From positions 9,021,878 to 9,085,877 of the forward strand of contig LR746264.1 of the NCBI GenBank assembly GCA_902729315.2: a stretch of DNA of 64,000 nucleotides. Direction: 5' to 3'. The position numbers and the translations under genes are program-made. Under the pieces are notes generated by a model, which did no database searches, was not told the origin of the DNA, and saw nothing but the letters and a program-made list of their open reading frames with translations. The stretch's first letter is position 1. Each line of letters begins with the position of its first letter. This document shows, one piece after another, positions 41,101-54,400 of the stretch. This DNA is from Spirodela intermedia (taxonomy: Eukaryota > Streptophyta > Magnoliopsida > Alismatales > Araceae).

Positions 41101-42984
41101 TCCTCTTCTCTTTTGCACTAGTAAGTTGGATGTCCTTAAAGACCCATGGATGCCGAGTACAGGATCCTAAGAGACGTCTGATTGAAAACAACATCTAGCA
41201 GTTTGCATCAAAAAGAAAGCCCCAAAACCCAGATGACTTTACTTATCGAGCACCACCTTGTGATAATAATATCTGTCTTGACATAAAAAAACACAGACTC
41301 AATCTCTAGCATCTTCCTTCAGGAAAAGTGACCAGCACATGAAGCCATGGCAGTCCAGCCAATAGTACGCGTTGAATATCTGATAGAAATTCTCAAAATT
41401 TCCAAAATTACATCCCCCGTCCTCTGGTCCAAAGGACTTAAGTTCCTGCAACACCATTTCTAATTTAGTTGAAAACCGTGAAAGAATTGATACCAGCCAA
41501 CCTACCCTTCAAGAGAGAGAATTCTATTGTTATGAGGAACGGGATCATATATCAGATAGCTTGTGGGTGAAACGAATTGGAGATGCCTGAAGATGAGGAA
41601 ATTTACGTTTACGAAAAAACCTAAGTTAGTGTTTGTATAAACAATTGTGGTGTCTCTCAGTCAATTTACAAGGAAATCTATACTGAGGTAGACAAAGTCT
41701 GTTCTAGAAATATCACTAACAAGGAACCAAAATGAAGATCAGTTAAATACCTGCAAAGTCATCAAAACAGATGATCAAGTGAGAAGAAGTATGAATTGAC
41801 TTCATCATTAACCATAAGGCAACAGTAACAAAATTTGAAGATACATAAATATAAGGCAGCGAATTGAGATCAGAAGATAACCGCTAGAAATCCAATAACA
41901 AATTTAGGCATCTCAGAAATAAATTTATGGAGAGAATCTCACTGATGATGAGATAATCATCATCGAAGGGCATAAAAGATGTGCTACAAAACGGTGAAAT
42001 GAAATGAAAAGTAGATCTAGTCAATATCCTAAATGCTTATTATCAAGTATATGTTCTAAACGTGACGAATATGCTTAGCAGTGTCTTCCGCCTGATATCC
42101 CTCCTCATTAACTGAGCTCTTCTAAATCTAAATGAAACAAACAGAACGAAAGCAACGAGTGCTACATAAAATTAACAACTGTGTGAATACTTAACGCAAA
42201 GGCCAACAAGGATAAATAAAAAATTATGAAAAATAAAGCTAGAGGGGTAAGGTACATTTTATACGTTATGTAGATCATAAAAAAAACATGCACTTACCAG
42301 TGTAAAAATATTCAACTTTTCTACCGAAGAGTGTTAAATCACAATTAATGAAAACTCTGATTGGGAAATTTTTGGAAATCTCAGTGCAGATTTCCTGGTG
42401 AATGGCACCAGGTGATACAGCAATGTTCGGACATCACAGGACCCAATCACAATAAAAGCTACACTTAACGAAGATGAAGATATCAAACTCAAAATAGCCA
42501 GAAAAGACATACATCAGGCACTCTTCCATATACAGTTCTTCAATTTTTTCTCGGACACCCTCACAAGAACAATGGAGAGATGAACTGCAATTCAATTCTT
42601 TTTGAGATAGGGGCTTTTTATTTGCATGATACTGGCCATGATTTTTTTTTATAAATAACCTTAAATGGTTAATGTTGCAGAGATTGGAGAGCACTTGATT
42701 ATGAAGTGAACCCAATTTTCCAACAGAAGAAACAAAAAAGAATACCATGTCAACAAAAAGAAATTAACGCCACTAGAAGAGTGGCAATCATAGAACCTAA
42801 TAATTGGAAAAAAAGGGAAGAAATACTCCGTGCCATCTATCCGAGTAAGCCACAAAAAAGCTAGCTTGAGGGCAATAGAGCAGGTGAAATATTTACGCAA
42901 GGAATCCGGTCATAACCTATTGCTGGTCGCAGAGAACGAAATAGTAGAGCAGCAAATCTTGCAGAAATTGTGAAGGAGCAGTAC
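38108..42984 (-). other. Probable long leader intron(s) of the RING-H2 gene; otherwise gene-free
   Basis: There is no intact gene. Two minus-strand islands look protein-like but connect to nothing: about 41445-41290 (ELKSFGPEDGGC..., including NAYYWLDCHGFMCWS, after a TTGCAG acceptor-like site) and 40963-40778 (MGSQVPCLERFGIIRYPF then a hydrophobic segment). I cannot name a family. They may be decayed gene or transposon fragments. Confidence 0.4.
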
Positions 42985-43041
42985 CTCGGTACTCTTCAAA
43001 AACTGGAAAAGAAGAAGATCCTGCAGCGCCTGGAGATGCAA
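42985..43041 (-). other. Candidate non-coding leader exon of the RING-H2 gene
   Basis: The exon is bounded by TTTTGCAG and GAG|GTACTG on the minus strand, 57 nt, between the candidate first exon (ending 43468 at GGAAG|GTGCGC) and the coding exons. The assignment rests only on splice signals and orientation. Confidence 0.35.
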
Positions 43042-43706
43042 CTGCAAAAGAAGAAGACGTTTCCTCCGTGCGATGAGTCAAATAACAATGCAACGAAATA
43101 AATAACAAAAATCACATATATAGGTGTCGATCTCTGCACTGGATGTTGACACAGAGGCCAAACGAGAAACAAATATTCTGACACGACAAAAAATTACACG
43201 GAGAACTATCCAACTTCTGTAAAAGTGTCCACAATAGAAAGATCCTCGCCTACTGCGAGAAATCCACTAACAACAGAACTCGAGATGAACCGATAATGGC
43301 GAGCTGAGGCAACTCGATGATCAATTGGCATAATCCCTTCCGGAGACCATGGAGGAAAAGAAGTCAAGGTTCTACGAAAAGAAAACACCCACCACGCCAA
43401 ATCGCCAAAACGCAATACGATTTCTACCTCGATCAACAGAAATAAACCAGACTGGGCGCGCGCGCACCTTCCGATTCCCGATTACAATCAAACGATCCTT
43501 CGGGCTGTCGGAAAGAAGACGGCCGATTGGACGTTTAGGGATTCCTGCCTCCGGGCACGAGTAGAGAGGGAAAAAGAGGAGAACGGAGAAAGAGGAGAGA
43601 GAGAGATTGGTCTGACGGTCACGGCACCAGAGGAAGCGGAAAGATTACACAACTCCCCGCGACAAACAGAAAGACAACCGCCGCTCCTCTTCCCGCATCT
43701 CCCCGT

Positions 43707-43718
43707 CCTTTATATACC
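43707..43718 (-). promoter_or_regulatory. TATA box for a minus-strand transcript, probably the RING-H2 gene
   Basis: The minus strand reads GGTATATAAAGG, a strong TATA box, in a GC-rich promoter-like stretch. A first exon from about 43680 to 43468 would follow. The nearest minus-strand coding sequence starts 5.6 kb downstream, so the link to it is inferred. Confidence 0.55.
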
Positions 43719-46700
43719 GCAATCGGAAGAGGAGATCGACGCCGAAATCAAACTCCGTTTAAGGCAGCTCCTCGCGACGCCGGCGCCGCTACCGTGCGCT
43801 TTTCCTGGGGGCAGTGGCATCCGGCAACGTGGCGCCATCATAGGGGGTCCTCCGTCGAGTGTGTATCGCGCTTCGTAGCAACCACGCGAGTCCATGACAC
43901 GTAGCGGCACGAGAGGCGCTGGCCCCAAGCGCTCGGATTCGTCCCGCCCCCATCGGACGGTCCAGGGCGCCCCCCGGGGGCCGCAACGAGAGCCGACGGG
44001 TTCCGAATCCCTGCGTTTGGAAGCGATTGCACGACGACTCAAGCCAGACGTTATCGGCTAGCTTAGGAATCCGGAAAATGAAAGCACCACGTTTTCCGTC
44101 TGGAAGTCGCCGGGTCAGATAGCGCTTCCAGGTCAAACCCCAGGCGTGTCGTATTGGAATTTACGAAGAAAAATAGTAAAATTTCATCAAAAATGAACCC
44201 GCTCCCCTTGTCAACGATAGCCAATCCTTGGGGATTCAACAAACAGTCCCACTGCCCCACCTCCCCCTTTTGGAAAAGTTTGACCCTCCGATTGATCGGG
44301 TCTGAAAGTCAACTCCGTCCGTGTGGCTTCACGGGGAGATTTCGACCTTGTTCTTCTCCACTGGTCGTCTCCTCCGGTGGTTCGAGAAGACTTGGTGTCC
44401 ATCTTCGACCCACCAGCTATTCAGAAAAATGTCTTTTTTTCTGGATACCGCGACCCACAGATGCCTAAACTGTTCCACATTTCTGTTCCGGGTTCTCACC
44501 CAATTCTGCATCTTTAGAACACAGTGGCCTGCTGAATTGTACGGTGGAGTTCTCAGTCTTCTTTCCTTCCCATCTTCAGAACACAATTTCTTCATGAAGT
44601 CGTCTCCTCCCCCCGGTTCAAGCCCTTCAAGCACACCATTCGTTGACCTGCAGCAGAAGGTCCTGCTTCCTGGCCACCACATCCAAGGAAAAAAAAAACA
44701 CACTTAATGATGGTGATGATGGCCTGAAAACATTGGTTGACCTTTCAGAAGTATTCACAGAGACGAAAAGAAAGTGGAGTAGACCATCAGACCCAGGTCA
44801 AGACGGTGGCTAGTCTTCTATCCTAGGATGTTTCAACCTTTTTTTTATGCTGTTTGAGGTAGCTAGTCTTCTGGCAAATCATGGATATTGTCATTTTCTA
44901 TGGTGAAATTGCGTGTCCACATCCATGATGCCAAACGATTGGAAACCATTTCTCAAATGTATTTGACGATTTTTATAAAAAAATATTAAGTACGTAAAGG
45001 AAAAAACTTAATTTTGACATAAATATTGCAATCCTTAGCTATTACTGATGTCAGAGATGACTTTGCCCATCGAGTAACTCAAATTTCCTTTCACTAAAAT
45101 CAATGGATTGAAAACTAGGAAATTTTGTTGTACATGTTACGGTCTTTATGGACTTGGTTTAAGAAAAACAGAGTGAGGTGTTAGTTCATTCTCATAAACA
45201 AACGATTTGATATTTTAACTTCAAAGTAAATAAAAATCTGCTCTATTTTATTACACTAAAATTCATCATACATCGCAGTTTGAATGTCGTGTCATCTCAC
45301 TTACCATCCCCACATGACGGTTACACGATTTCTGAAGCTCGGATGATCATATGCTGTGGACATTATATGAACTATCTACTGTTCCAAAAGTTCATGGTAT
45401 TAGGACATATTGATGCCGAGATATGTGCATTACCCGATTTCTGAAATAGGTGACGTTGGTGTCAGAATTTTATCATCTCGAGAGAAGTTTGAGGAATAAA
45501 ACTCAAACCTCATTCTCACGGAGAGAAAATCATCACATCTGCCACCAGATGGCAGACTGTCATCACCGATGGAGATCAGATTAATACAGCTTTCACAGGA
45601 ATTCTGAACCCTTTTCTTTTATTAGAATATATTTCAGAACCAAATATTCTCCAAACTTTGCGGTGATGATAACATGCAATACGTGGGGCAAGCCCATCTG
45701 CATAGCTATACTGAGAGACGTCAAAATTAAAGTTTGTACAGAACTGAGAAATAGGCTTTTTTTTCCTTATGAAAGTAAGGAACTTTGTTTCTTTCATGAA
45801 AAATCTGTCTAGATGAGTAGCGTAATGTCATTTTTATCACTTATTTCTCATGCTCCTATTCCATTTTATTTAATTGCCATTTATCTTTAATTTGATATAG
45901 CACCTTCTACTTTGTATAAGACCTTCAAGGTTTTGATAGTAAAGTGATTTGAGGGCCTACACTTAAGACCAAAAAGGAAACAGAGTTTTTGTCCCAGAAA
46001 CATGGGATTTCGTCTTCAAAAGCCTCCTGAAAACACAGATTTAACCCCGAAAAAGATGATCCTCAGCTAAAAGCCAACTAATACATATTTCAAGAGTATC
46101 TGTCCGTCCAACTCGTTCAGATAGCACATGCCAAATGGATAGTTTCTGATCTGACTTGGTTTGGGTCTGCCGAATTGTACCCAGCACAAATCAGACTCTT
46201 CAATCTGACCGAAGTTGTTTGGTTCATCTGGTCAGACCCGATGTCAGAAGCTATTAAATTATAATGATGACGACTAGGAAATCGACTGATTGGCCATCCC
46301 CGTGCTCCTAAACATGATATCATTGAGTTGGTCTGACTACCTCGTGAATCGGCAAAATTTTGCATGCTAAATTCCATGGGAATTAGGTTCTGCTTTACAT
46401 ACACCTCGAGATGCAAATCACTTGTTTCCCCACAGATTGACTACTGGAGATACCTGAAATTTCCCCAAAATAAAAACAACTGCACTCTACAGAAGCACAA
46501 GTTTCTCCACAACTGAAATCATGCTACCTTTGCGCGCCAAAGAGAAACAGATGGTTCTTATGAGCTCCCATATCTAAGTTTCTTCCTTCGGGAAATAACG
46601 GGATAATAAGTACTGTATCCATTCATTATGATGCAAGAACGAGAGATATAAAAGGAAAGAAAACAATTAGATGAGGTCGAAGGTGATGGTGATATGCCAC

Positions 46701-47213
46701 TCATCCAGCTTGCACGACTTTCGTGTGATAAATTATATGACATCGACAATGGCGAGGTAAGAGGGTAAAAAAAATTAAAACACGGTAAGAAACTAATCAT
46801 AGAATGATGTCGATGTATGCCAACGCTAGTCACGACCCTCGGGGTTTTATGGGGCACTTGGCAGAGTTAATGGAGCACACCAGTTAGAGATTAAACGTAA
46901 ACATAAAACGAAACAGCTGCGGGGGGATCAGCGATTCACGAAAAAAGCTCGAACCATCGTCAAGGAGTTAGAATGATCGGTAGATGTTTCAAAAGGTGGA
47001 ATGATGATAACATAAGAGAAAATAAACTACAGGAATCCGCATCCCCCTTTGTTCCGTGGCCAACACAGGAAAATTAACAGCAACAGACAAATACGAGATG
47101 ATAGAGTGAAAGGGGGCGGGTTTTCCAAATAACAAGCAGAGAAAAAAAAACATTAATTTCCCCACTTCCTTTGACAAGTCGTGGGAAATATCCGCCGCGG
47201 GATCGCCGCCGGA
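43719..47213. other. Intergenic region, no gene seen
   Basis: The left 1 kb is GC-rich (promoter flank of the minus-strand transcript). The rest is AT-rich. The ORFs at 44154-44707 overlap on both strands with no family resemblance. The right end (about 46990-47213) is the probable 3' UTR of Sec61 beta. Confidence 0.5.
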
Positions 47214-47531
47214 TCAACCACCGCCGTTGGCGGCGGATCGGTAGCGGTACAGCTTGCCGAAGACGTGGAGTGCCGTGACGAATCCGATGAAACAGAGACT
47301 CATCACCAGCACCACCGTTGGAGACATCTTGAGGCCGGGTGCTTCGTCCGTATAGAACCTCAGCATGTTGCTCCCCCCGCCGCCGAAACCCCCTCCAGAT
47401 CCACCGCCTGGGGCGGTTCTCCTCCGCCTCATCCCTGCAGCGGCAGCAGGAGTCCCCCTTGGGCCCACGGTGCCGGGGCGGGAAGGCTGGGAGGATGACG
47501 ACGCCTGCGACTGAGAGCTTCCTTTCGCCAT
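47214..47531 (-). CDS. SEC61B: Protein transport protein Sec61 subunit beta
   Basis: This is a small tail-anchored subunit of the endoplasmic reticulum Sec61 translocon, 105 residues in one exon. The N terminus is rich in Ser/Pro/Gly and includes a RRRR cluster (35-38). The family core [20 protein letters not shown] (55-74) leads into a single transmembrane segment (about 71-91), with a short basic lumenal tail. Length and layout are typical of plant Sec61 beta. The start ATG lies about 950 nt from the divergent TFIIE alpha start. Confidence 0.94.
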   Translation of the reverse strand: MAKGSSQSQASSSSQPSRPGTVGPRGTPAAAAGMRRRRTAPGGGSGGGFGGGGSNMLRFYTDEAPGLKMSPTVVLVMSLCFIGFVTALHVFGKLYRYRSAANGGG

Positions 47532-48484
47532 TGCTCACTCGATGCGCAGAAACAGGAGCGAGGCCGAGACGGATACTTGCAGGAGGAGAGAGGACCGAAT
47601 CAGGAATCGGACAACCCGCTTACTGCACCCGGACCGGACCGAGTCCGAGTTAACTCGGTCTCCACAAACGTTAACTGGGACTCGTAAATTTAACTTATTT
47701 GCCTAAAATAAACATCTATTATTAAATAAAAAATACTTTTTAAAATTAAAAGGGGGAAAAATATTTTTTCACTGTATCGTGATAGATTTTTAAAAAAAAA
47801 TCGTCCCAAAATGTATCCTAATTACTTTCACAATTTCACATTTTTTTAGGTTCTTCAACTAATAATTTACTTGAACCAATGGTGACTGCAAATTAAATAA
47901 ACAAATATAAATAATATGAATAGTATATATATATATTATTCACGCGATTATTTCTAAAAATAATTCATGTTGACAACAGTAATTTAAAAAAAAAGTAATG
48001 AAAATGATCATTGATATAATCACGTTTAGAGTAATACAAGTGGCAGTCATCTCCCTGTTTATGCAAAGGCCCACGTCACAGCTCTAAGGCGGCGAGCTAG
48101 GTGGCCCACCAATGAATCCCACGTGGGCAGCCGCCGCTGGAAAAGGTAGCAGCTTGAAAACCCACCTGCCCTAGTGATATCTTAGCTTCCCATCTCCTTA
48201 AAGTCGCAGGCTAAGGTGGTCCCCGGATCCGGGCCCGCAAAAGTCTCCGAGGCGCGAGCCGGGGGAAGAACTTGGATTCTTCTGGAAGCCTTCTCTCTCT
48301 CTCTCTCTCCGTTTCTCTCTCCTCAAGGTCCCACCGTGGGCGGGCGCCACGGAGCAGCGCTGAGGCGGTTGCTGCAACGTCTCTGACGCGAGTGACCGAG
48401 AGGTGATTACAACGGTGGGAAAGTCGGGTTCTTTTGAGCCAACTGAGGCCCCCCATGTTCGGTTGATTCCTGATTCTCTCCGCC
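47532..48484. promoter_or_regulatory. Shared divergent region between Sec61 beta (-) and TFIIE alpha (+)
   Basis: Both start codons flank 953 nt. The centre (about 47690-48030) is strikingly AT-rich, while both ends are GC-rich leaders. No TATA box is obvious for either gene, which suits housekeeping promoters. A short CT tract lies at 48292-48309. Confidence 0.5.
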
Positions 48485-51400
48485 ATGGCAGAACCTTTCA
48501 AGAGGTATTCCCGGGGGGAAGGGGGGATGCTTCACTCTGATTATCTGTGCGCTTTCGTTCGTCTCTGTCTGCATTCATTCGTATCTGTCGGCAACAACCA
48601 GTCATCTTTACATCTCCGCAGAGTTGCGTCGAACTGGGTCCTTGATTTTCTGTTGGTTTCACTGTCGGAGTCAACAGGTTGGTGAAACTCGCGGCCCGTG
48701 CTTTCTACGACGACTTCACCACCAAGGGCGATAACCGGCCGAGGACTGGGAGAAGCGACAATCGGGGTTTGGGCGTCGTGGTCCTTGACGCCCTCACCAG
48801 GTGCGCTTTATTTTTTTCAGTTCTTTAGAAAAAAAGACAAAAAGACTGGGAACGCGGATGCAAGAGTATCAAGTTCATCTCTACCAACTTGGAGTGCATC
48901 CAGCTATGTGAGGAATTCTATGCATACGTAAAAAAATAGGCCTTGGCTGAGTGCAGTGTCACGTGGCCATGCAAGTAGTAATAGAGTGGGCCAGCCAGCG
49001 GGATGTCTTCACTTTGCAGTGACCTGTAACGGCTATAATCTTACAGTGGACAATCGCCTTCGCTCTGGATTTGGAATATTCCACGTTGTTTGTTTCCAGA
49101 TTCACCTTCATCATGTTGCCGGGATGAGTCACCAATTTTCCGGGCCAATTACTGAAAGGGCAATTTTATTCCTCCCAATTCTAAATTATTGAATGGAAAT
49201 TGACTCACCAAGAATGATATATTTGGAAGGACGATCCATTAAATTTGAGTATTGTCTATGTCGACGAATATCTTCAGTAAATAAGCAACAAAACTGGGAA
49301 TGATTGGAGCAACCATATATCTGACTCTTTCAGCGATACATTGAAGGTCTAATATGTGCCAAGCTAGTAAAAAAAATAAAAATTCTTCATCACATGATAT
49401 AATATATATGGTCACTGAACTATATATAAATAGCATATTGCATTAATAATGGAGGAGGATAATTTTTACTAGGAATATAGGACTCCAAGTTTCTTAGAGA
49501 AATATTGATTTGATGAGATTCTCTTTTATCCTATAGTCAAATAGGGTCTGTTTATCGCATTTTAATTGTACAAGTGAATGTTTGGATCAAATAACTTTGA
49601 AATTTTATTTCAAGTAGTTAGAAGTTATAATTTTATGTCCTTTACAAACTTATGTTTTATGTTTTTCTATAGCCATATTAATGAGATACTAATAAATTTG
49701 ATAAATATTTGCTTTTTTGTCGGATTGGTGTTTAGCTGGCTCGTTCTTTCCCCACTCGGTTTGCATGGTTCACCAACAGCAAGCAGTATTTCTATAAATA
49801 ATAATTTGAACTTTGCGAATTTGAAGTGGGCTGTTGTCATCCTTGATCCCTGTTTCACTGGAAAACTTGGCATCAATTCTTCTATCGAAATGAAATTATT
49901 CTCACTTGAAAACTGGTTCTTATAATTGTTCAACGCATTTTGTTTAAATTCTATATCACGAGTGGGTTTCAATGAAACAAATTTGAAAGGAATGATTTCA
50001 AGTCTGGGGCATAATGAAACTTGGAGATGGATCATCTGCATGTGAACTTTTTTGCCGTGTTTTTGTCAATCTCTTGTTCTTTTTCGTTCTCAGGCGTCAG
50101 TGGGTAAGAGAGGAAGATTTGGCAAGGTCTTTGAAGGTGCATAGCAAGCAGCTTCGTCGCATTTTACGGTTTTTTGAAGAGGAGAAGCTTGTTAACAGGT
50201 ATCACCGAAAAGAAGTAAGTATTTATCACGGAAGTGCATCAACAATGTTTTTCATGGGGAATACCATCCCATATGCAACCTTAAAATTTTCAAGGAGATG
50301 CCATGGCTTGATGTCGTCTTGGAGGCTCTAAAAATCTAGGTAGGCTAGGTTAGCTTGGATGGTCCTATTCAACTCCTATATAGGGTTTCAAAAAATACTA
50401 CTGATTTGATTGTGGCAACGACTGTGGTTGAACATTGCATGATTATGGCATGGATCGTGATCTAGTATTGGCATGTCATGACACATGGTGTTCACAAAAT
50501 GGCGCAGTGTACTTTGATATATGGTTTGCACCATGTGCATGGGATCACATAGCCATTATATATACTTTTAATGGATAAATAAGCGTCATATATTAGCATA
50601 TTATCATGATTAACTTATTTTTAAACTTTATGATCTACTGCTTGATTGCCTTGGTTATCTTAAAATTCTCCTTCAATATCTATTGGTAGAACGTCATACC
50701 AGACAACCAAACTAATAACCAACCTACAAGAGTACCAGACATCATTCAGTAGTTTGTAATCAGACATGGTCTACAAGTAGGCAAGGGTATGGTTCTCATG
50801 TCGAGTCCATCCATCAGAGAGTCAATTCGGATAAAGATTTAATAGCTCAGTCGCATTTAAAACCAATCTGCGCGTATCTCCACTGCATGTTAAATGAATA
50901 TGAAGTGAACTCGTGCACCTCTAATCATTCAACTCACTTGGTGTAAATAGGATGTACCTCATAATATTATCCTGCTGGTCATCATCAACAATAAATTTTT
51001 GGCATGTTAAGATTACACCATGAGAATTGTAATTTATCTGATGAGTCTCATGTGAGGCTCCACAAACGAGATCAAGTCTCTATCTCCGTATTGCGTGGGG
51101 TAAATTTTTTAATATGAAATGATTGGAAATGTTATCCGACCGATTACAACCAGACATATCTGAATTGAAGGGGATTCCGTTTATTTTGGATATTTTGAAA
51201 AAGATAAATTCAAAAGATAGAGGCAGCTTTTGGAATTCAGGGAATATGTAGATTTGATAGCGTTACTTGGATGAAATTTTATGGTAATTTTATCAATATT
51301 TACTAATTCGTGTAGTATCTGAAGATTTAATCGCATTTGGTGTTGTTTATGAGGCCTTGAGCGGTTATAATTTTGTTAAGTGAACATAGTTTACAAAGCT

Positions 51401-54400
51401 GGTGCTATAATTTCTAACTGCATTTGGATACCTTTTGTGTATTTTTTCACTACAGACAGTCAAAGATGCGAAGATATCTAGTGCTGTGGTAGCTGCCATT
51501 TGTGATGGTACTCAAATTGTCAAAGAGGGTGATGAAAAGATGAAGATTCATACCCACTCTTATTGCTGCTTAGATTATGCACAGGTTTCCTGGCTAATGT
51601 TTTTCCTTTTTTATTTTTTCCTGGTCAACTATCGTGATACGTCTTTTTGACATCGTGGGTAGTTTGTTGGTAGTGAAATCTCATGGTTGCTATGATCATT
51701 TGTTCTCTTAAGCAGTCATTCCGTACATTATCCTTGGAGTTATTACTCAAATCATCGGGTGCATATATACTTTATTCCTGTTTCTGATGCCTTTTGGAGG
51801 AGCATACGCTTTGAAGAGTTTGTCGAAGCATGGATTCAAAAAACCCTGATTCTTGGTGGTTTGGCCAAATATGCGGGAATTGAGTACTCAAATCTTTTAC
51901 TTCGGGATTCTCGGATTATGCACAGATTTTCCCGATAATATTTATTTTCCTTTTTCCTCACCAATTTTCTGGATATTGGATTTCATGGACTGGTCAATGT
52001 TGATGCGAATCAGTTGATTATAGATTTCACTCAGGCTACTAACCTGGGTCTATTTTATACTTTATTGAACTGTACTCTTATGTGGTGCACTGCAACTGAT
52101 CATACTGTCGAGTTGATGGTTTGATTTTCAATTTTCGTTAATATCATGCACTGCTGCACGAATCTCGTCGTTATGTTTTTAAATTTCATATTATCGAGCA
52201 TGCTTGCAGATATATGATGTAGTACGATATCGGTTGCATCGCATGAAGAAAAAACTGAAAGATGAATTGGAGGGCAGGAACACGATTCAAGCATACATCT
52301 GCCCAAATTGCAGCAGAAGGTGCTTCTAGCGCTAGTAAATATCCGTAGTCTAATCCTATTTCATCTAGTCAGAGTATTCATGTCTCGATGCTGTTCATGT
52401 GCTTAGATATTCAGCTTTTGATGCACTCCAACTTGTAAGCCCAAATGACGATTACTTCCACTGCGAAAATTGCGATGGGGAGCTTGTTGCTGAAAGCGAA
52501 AAAATAGCTGCTGAAGAAATGGGAGATGGGGAGGACAGCTCTAGGAAACGACGCCATGAAAAATTGAAGGACATGCTCCAGAAAATGGAGGTCAGATGTC
52601 AATCGTGTTTAACAGCATTTTCGCAGTTACTAGTTGTACAACTAGAAATAATTAGTTGCCTTTTAATTTGAGCTCCCTTTTGTAGTCACATGTCAGTAAG
52701 ATTTAATTTTTTAAAAAAACATTTATCCTGTTTTTGTTGATGCAGTGCGACTTTTCTTCGATTATATCTCACACTACCAACTGATTTTAATTTTTCTGCA
52801 ATAGATGATCACGTAGATTTTTATTCCCGGAACAAAAAGTGTCACTAGCTATGCATCACAGGTGCAGAAGCTGGGACGAATCCTAGGGTACCTTTGGTGG
52901 ATATTTCATGGCACTGGTGACGAATAAATGTAGTGGAATATCTGAAAAGAAAAGCGTTTTGACTTTTGAAGTTGCAAGAAATTATCAAATAGTATTAATT
53001 TTTTTTGTCATCCAGCTGCCGACAAAAGGGATAAAAAGTCCAGGCTCATCTTCATGCCATCAATTTGAACGCAGCATGCAGGAGCATTGTTAGTTTAATG
53101 CACAAAATTACTCATCAGACATAGATTTCTCTTTGATTCTCTTTCTTTCCGACTCTTATGTAATTTCGGAAACGTTATGTCGCCGTAGTATTGTATGTGA
53201 AATGATTCCATATTCTTTGTCTCTAACGTATGCAGGAGCAACTTAAGCCACTGACTATGCAGCTTGCTAGAATGAAAGATTTGCCTGTCCCCGAGTTTGG
53301 AACACTCCAAGCATGGGAAGCCAGAGTCAAAGCTACTCATGTTGCAACAACGGGTGATGCGAGTCTGGCTGATTTATCCAAGCCCTTCCAGGGTCTAGGG
53401 TACGGTGGCACACCAATGGCCTGTCTAGGCGAGACGAAGGTATGCTGTCCTAGATGACTAGATACTCTCAGACGTAACGTCTCTTCATATTTATCTTCTT
53501 TTGATATTTTAGCTGTTGATGTTTCTTAACGTTTGACCAAAAATATGGCAAGTAAATGCAAAATTGAAATTCCTCTGCTCGAAGGAGGAAACAAGGGGCC
53601 TATTTTCAAATAATTCTTTGATGCTATCGCTGGTTAGGCTTGAATTCTTTGATGATATCTTGTAAAAAAACGCTTGAACCTTTACCCAAAAAAGTACTGC
53701 ACAATGTTCAGTTCCAAATAAATAGGTAGATATCAAGTTATACATCTAAATATCTGATTTTTTTTTTCTGAATTTGTATGTATGAACTCTTGGGTGAGTA
53801 TTTTCTAGTCCAATAAGATTTTAGTAAACATTTTTTAGCCTTCAAACTTGGTAATAATTTTTTCAGGGATTTTTTTTAGCCTAATAATCTTTGTCAAGTC
53901 ATTCGGCCCAGCCAGCCCCCGATCTAGAATGGATTCGATGGGAATGTCACCGGTATATTTTCCATACACAGAGAATTAGGACTGATAATCTTCCAATAAA
54001 GGTGATGCTATTTAGGACAGCATTATTTTCATCCTTTTGATCTGTTGTTCCTGAAATTTATGTCATGTGAAGCCCATGACAATTCGCAATTGATCAAACT
54101 TAGCTTAAAATAGTATAATTTCGAGTTTTGAATAAGGGTATACGGGTTTGGTTCTTTCCATGGCTCTCCCCCACTCCTCATCTCTTCCATCGGCATTTTA
54201 GCTGAAAATTTTCTGTCCCCATGGTACGATCTGTGCAGGTTGAGGTCACAATTTCTGGTTCAGATGCAAGGGAGGAGGGCGCCGAACCTGATGCCGCCAC
54301 GCCCACAAAGGTTCTACCTCCATGGATGATCAGGCAAGGAATGAGCCTTTCAAGAGACCAACGTGGAGAGGCTGCTCCAATGAACGCCAGCCCAGCACTC

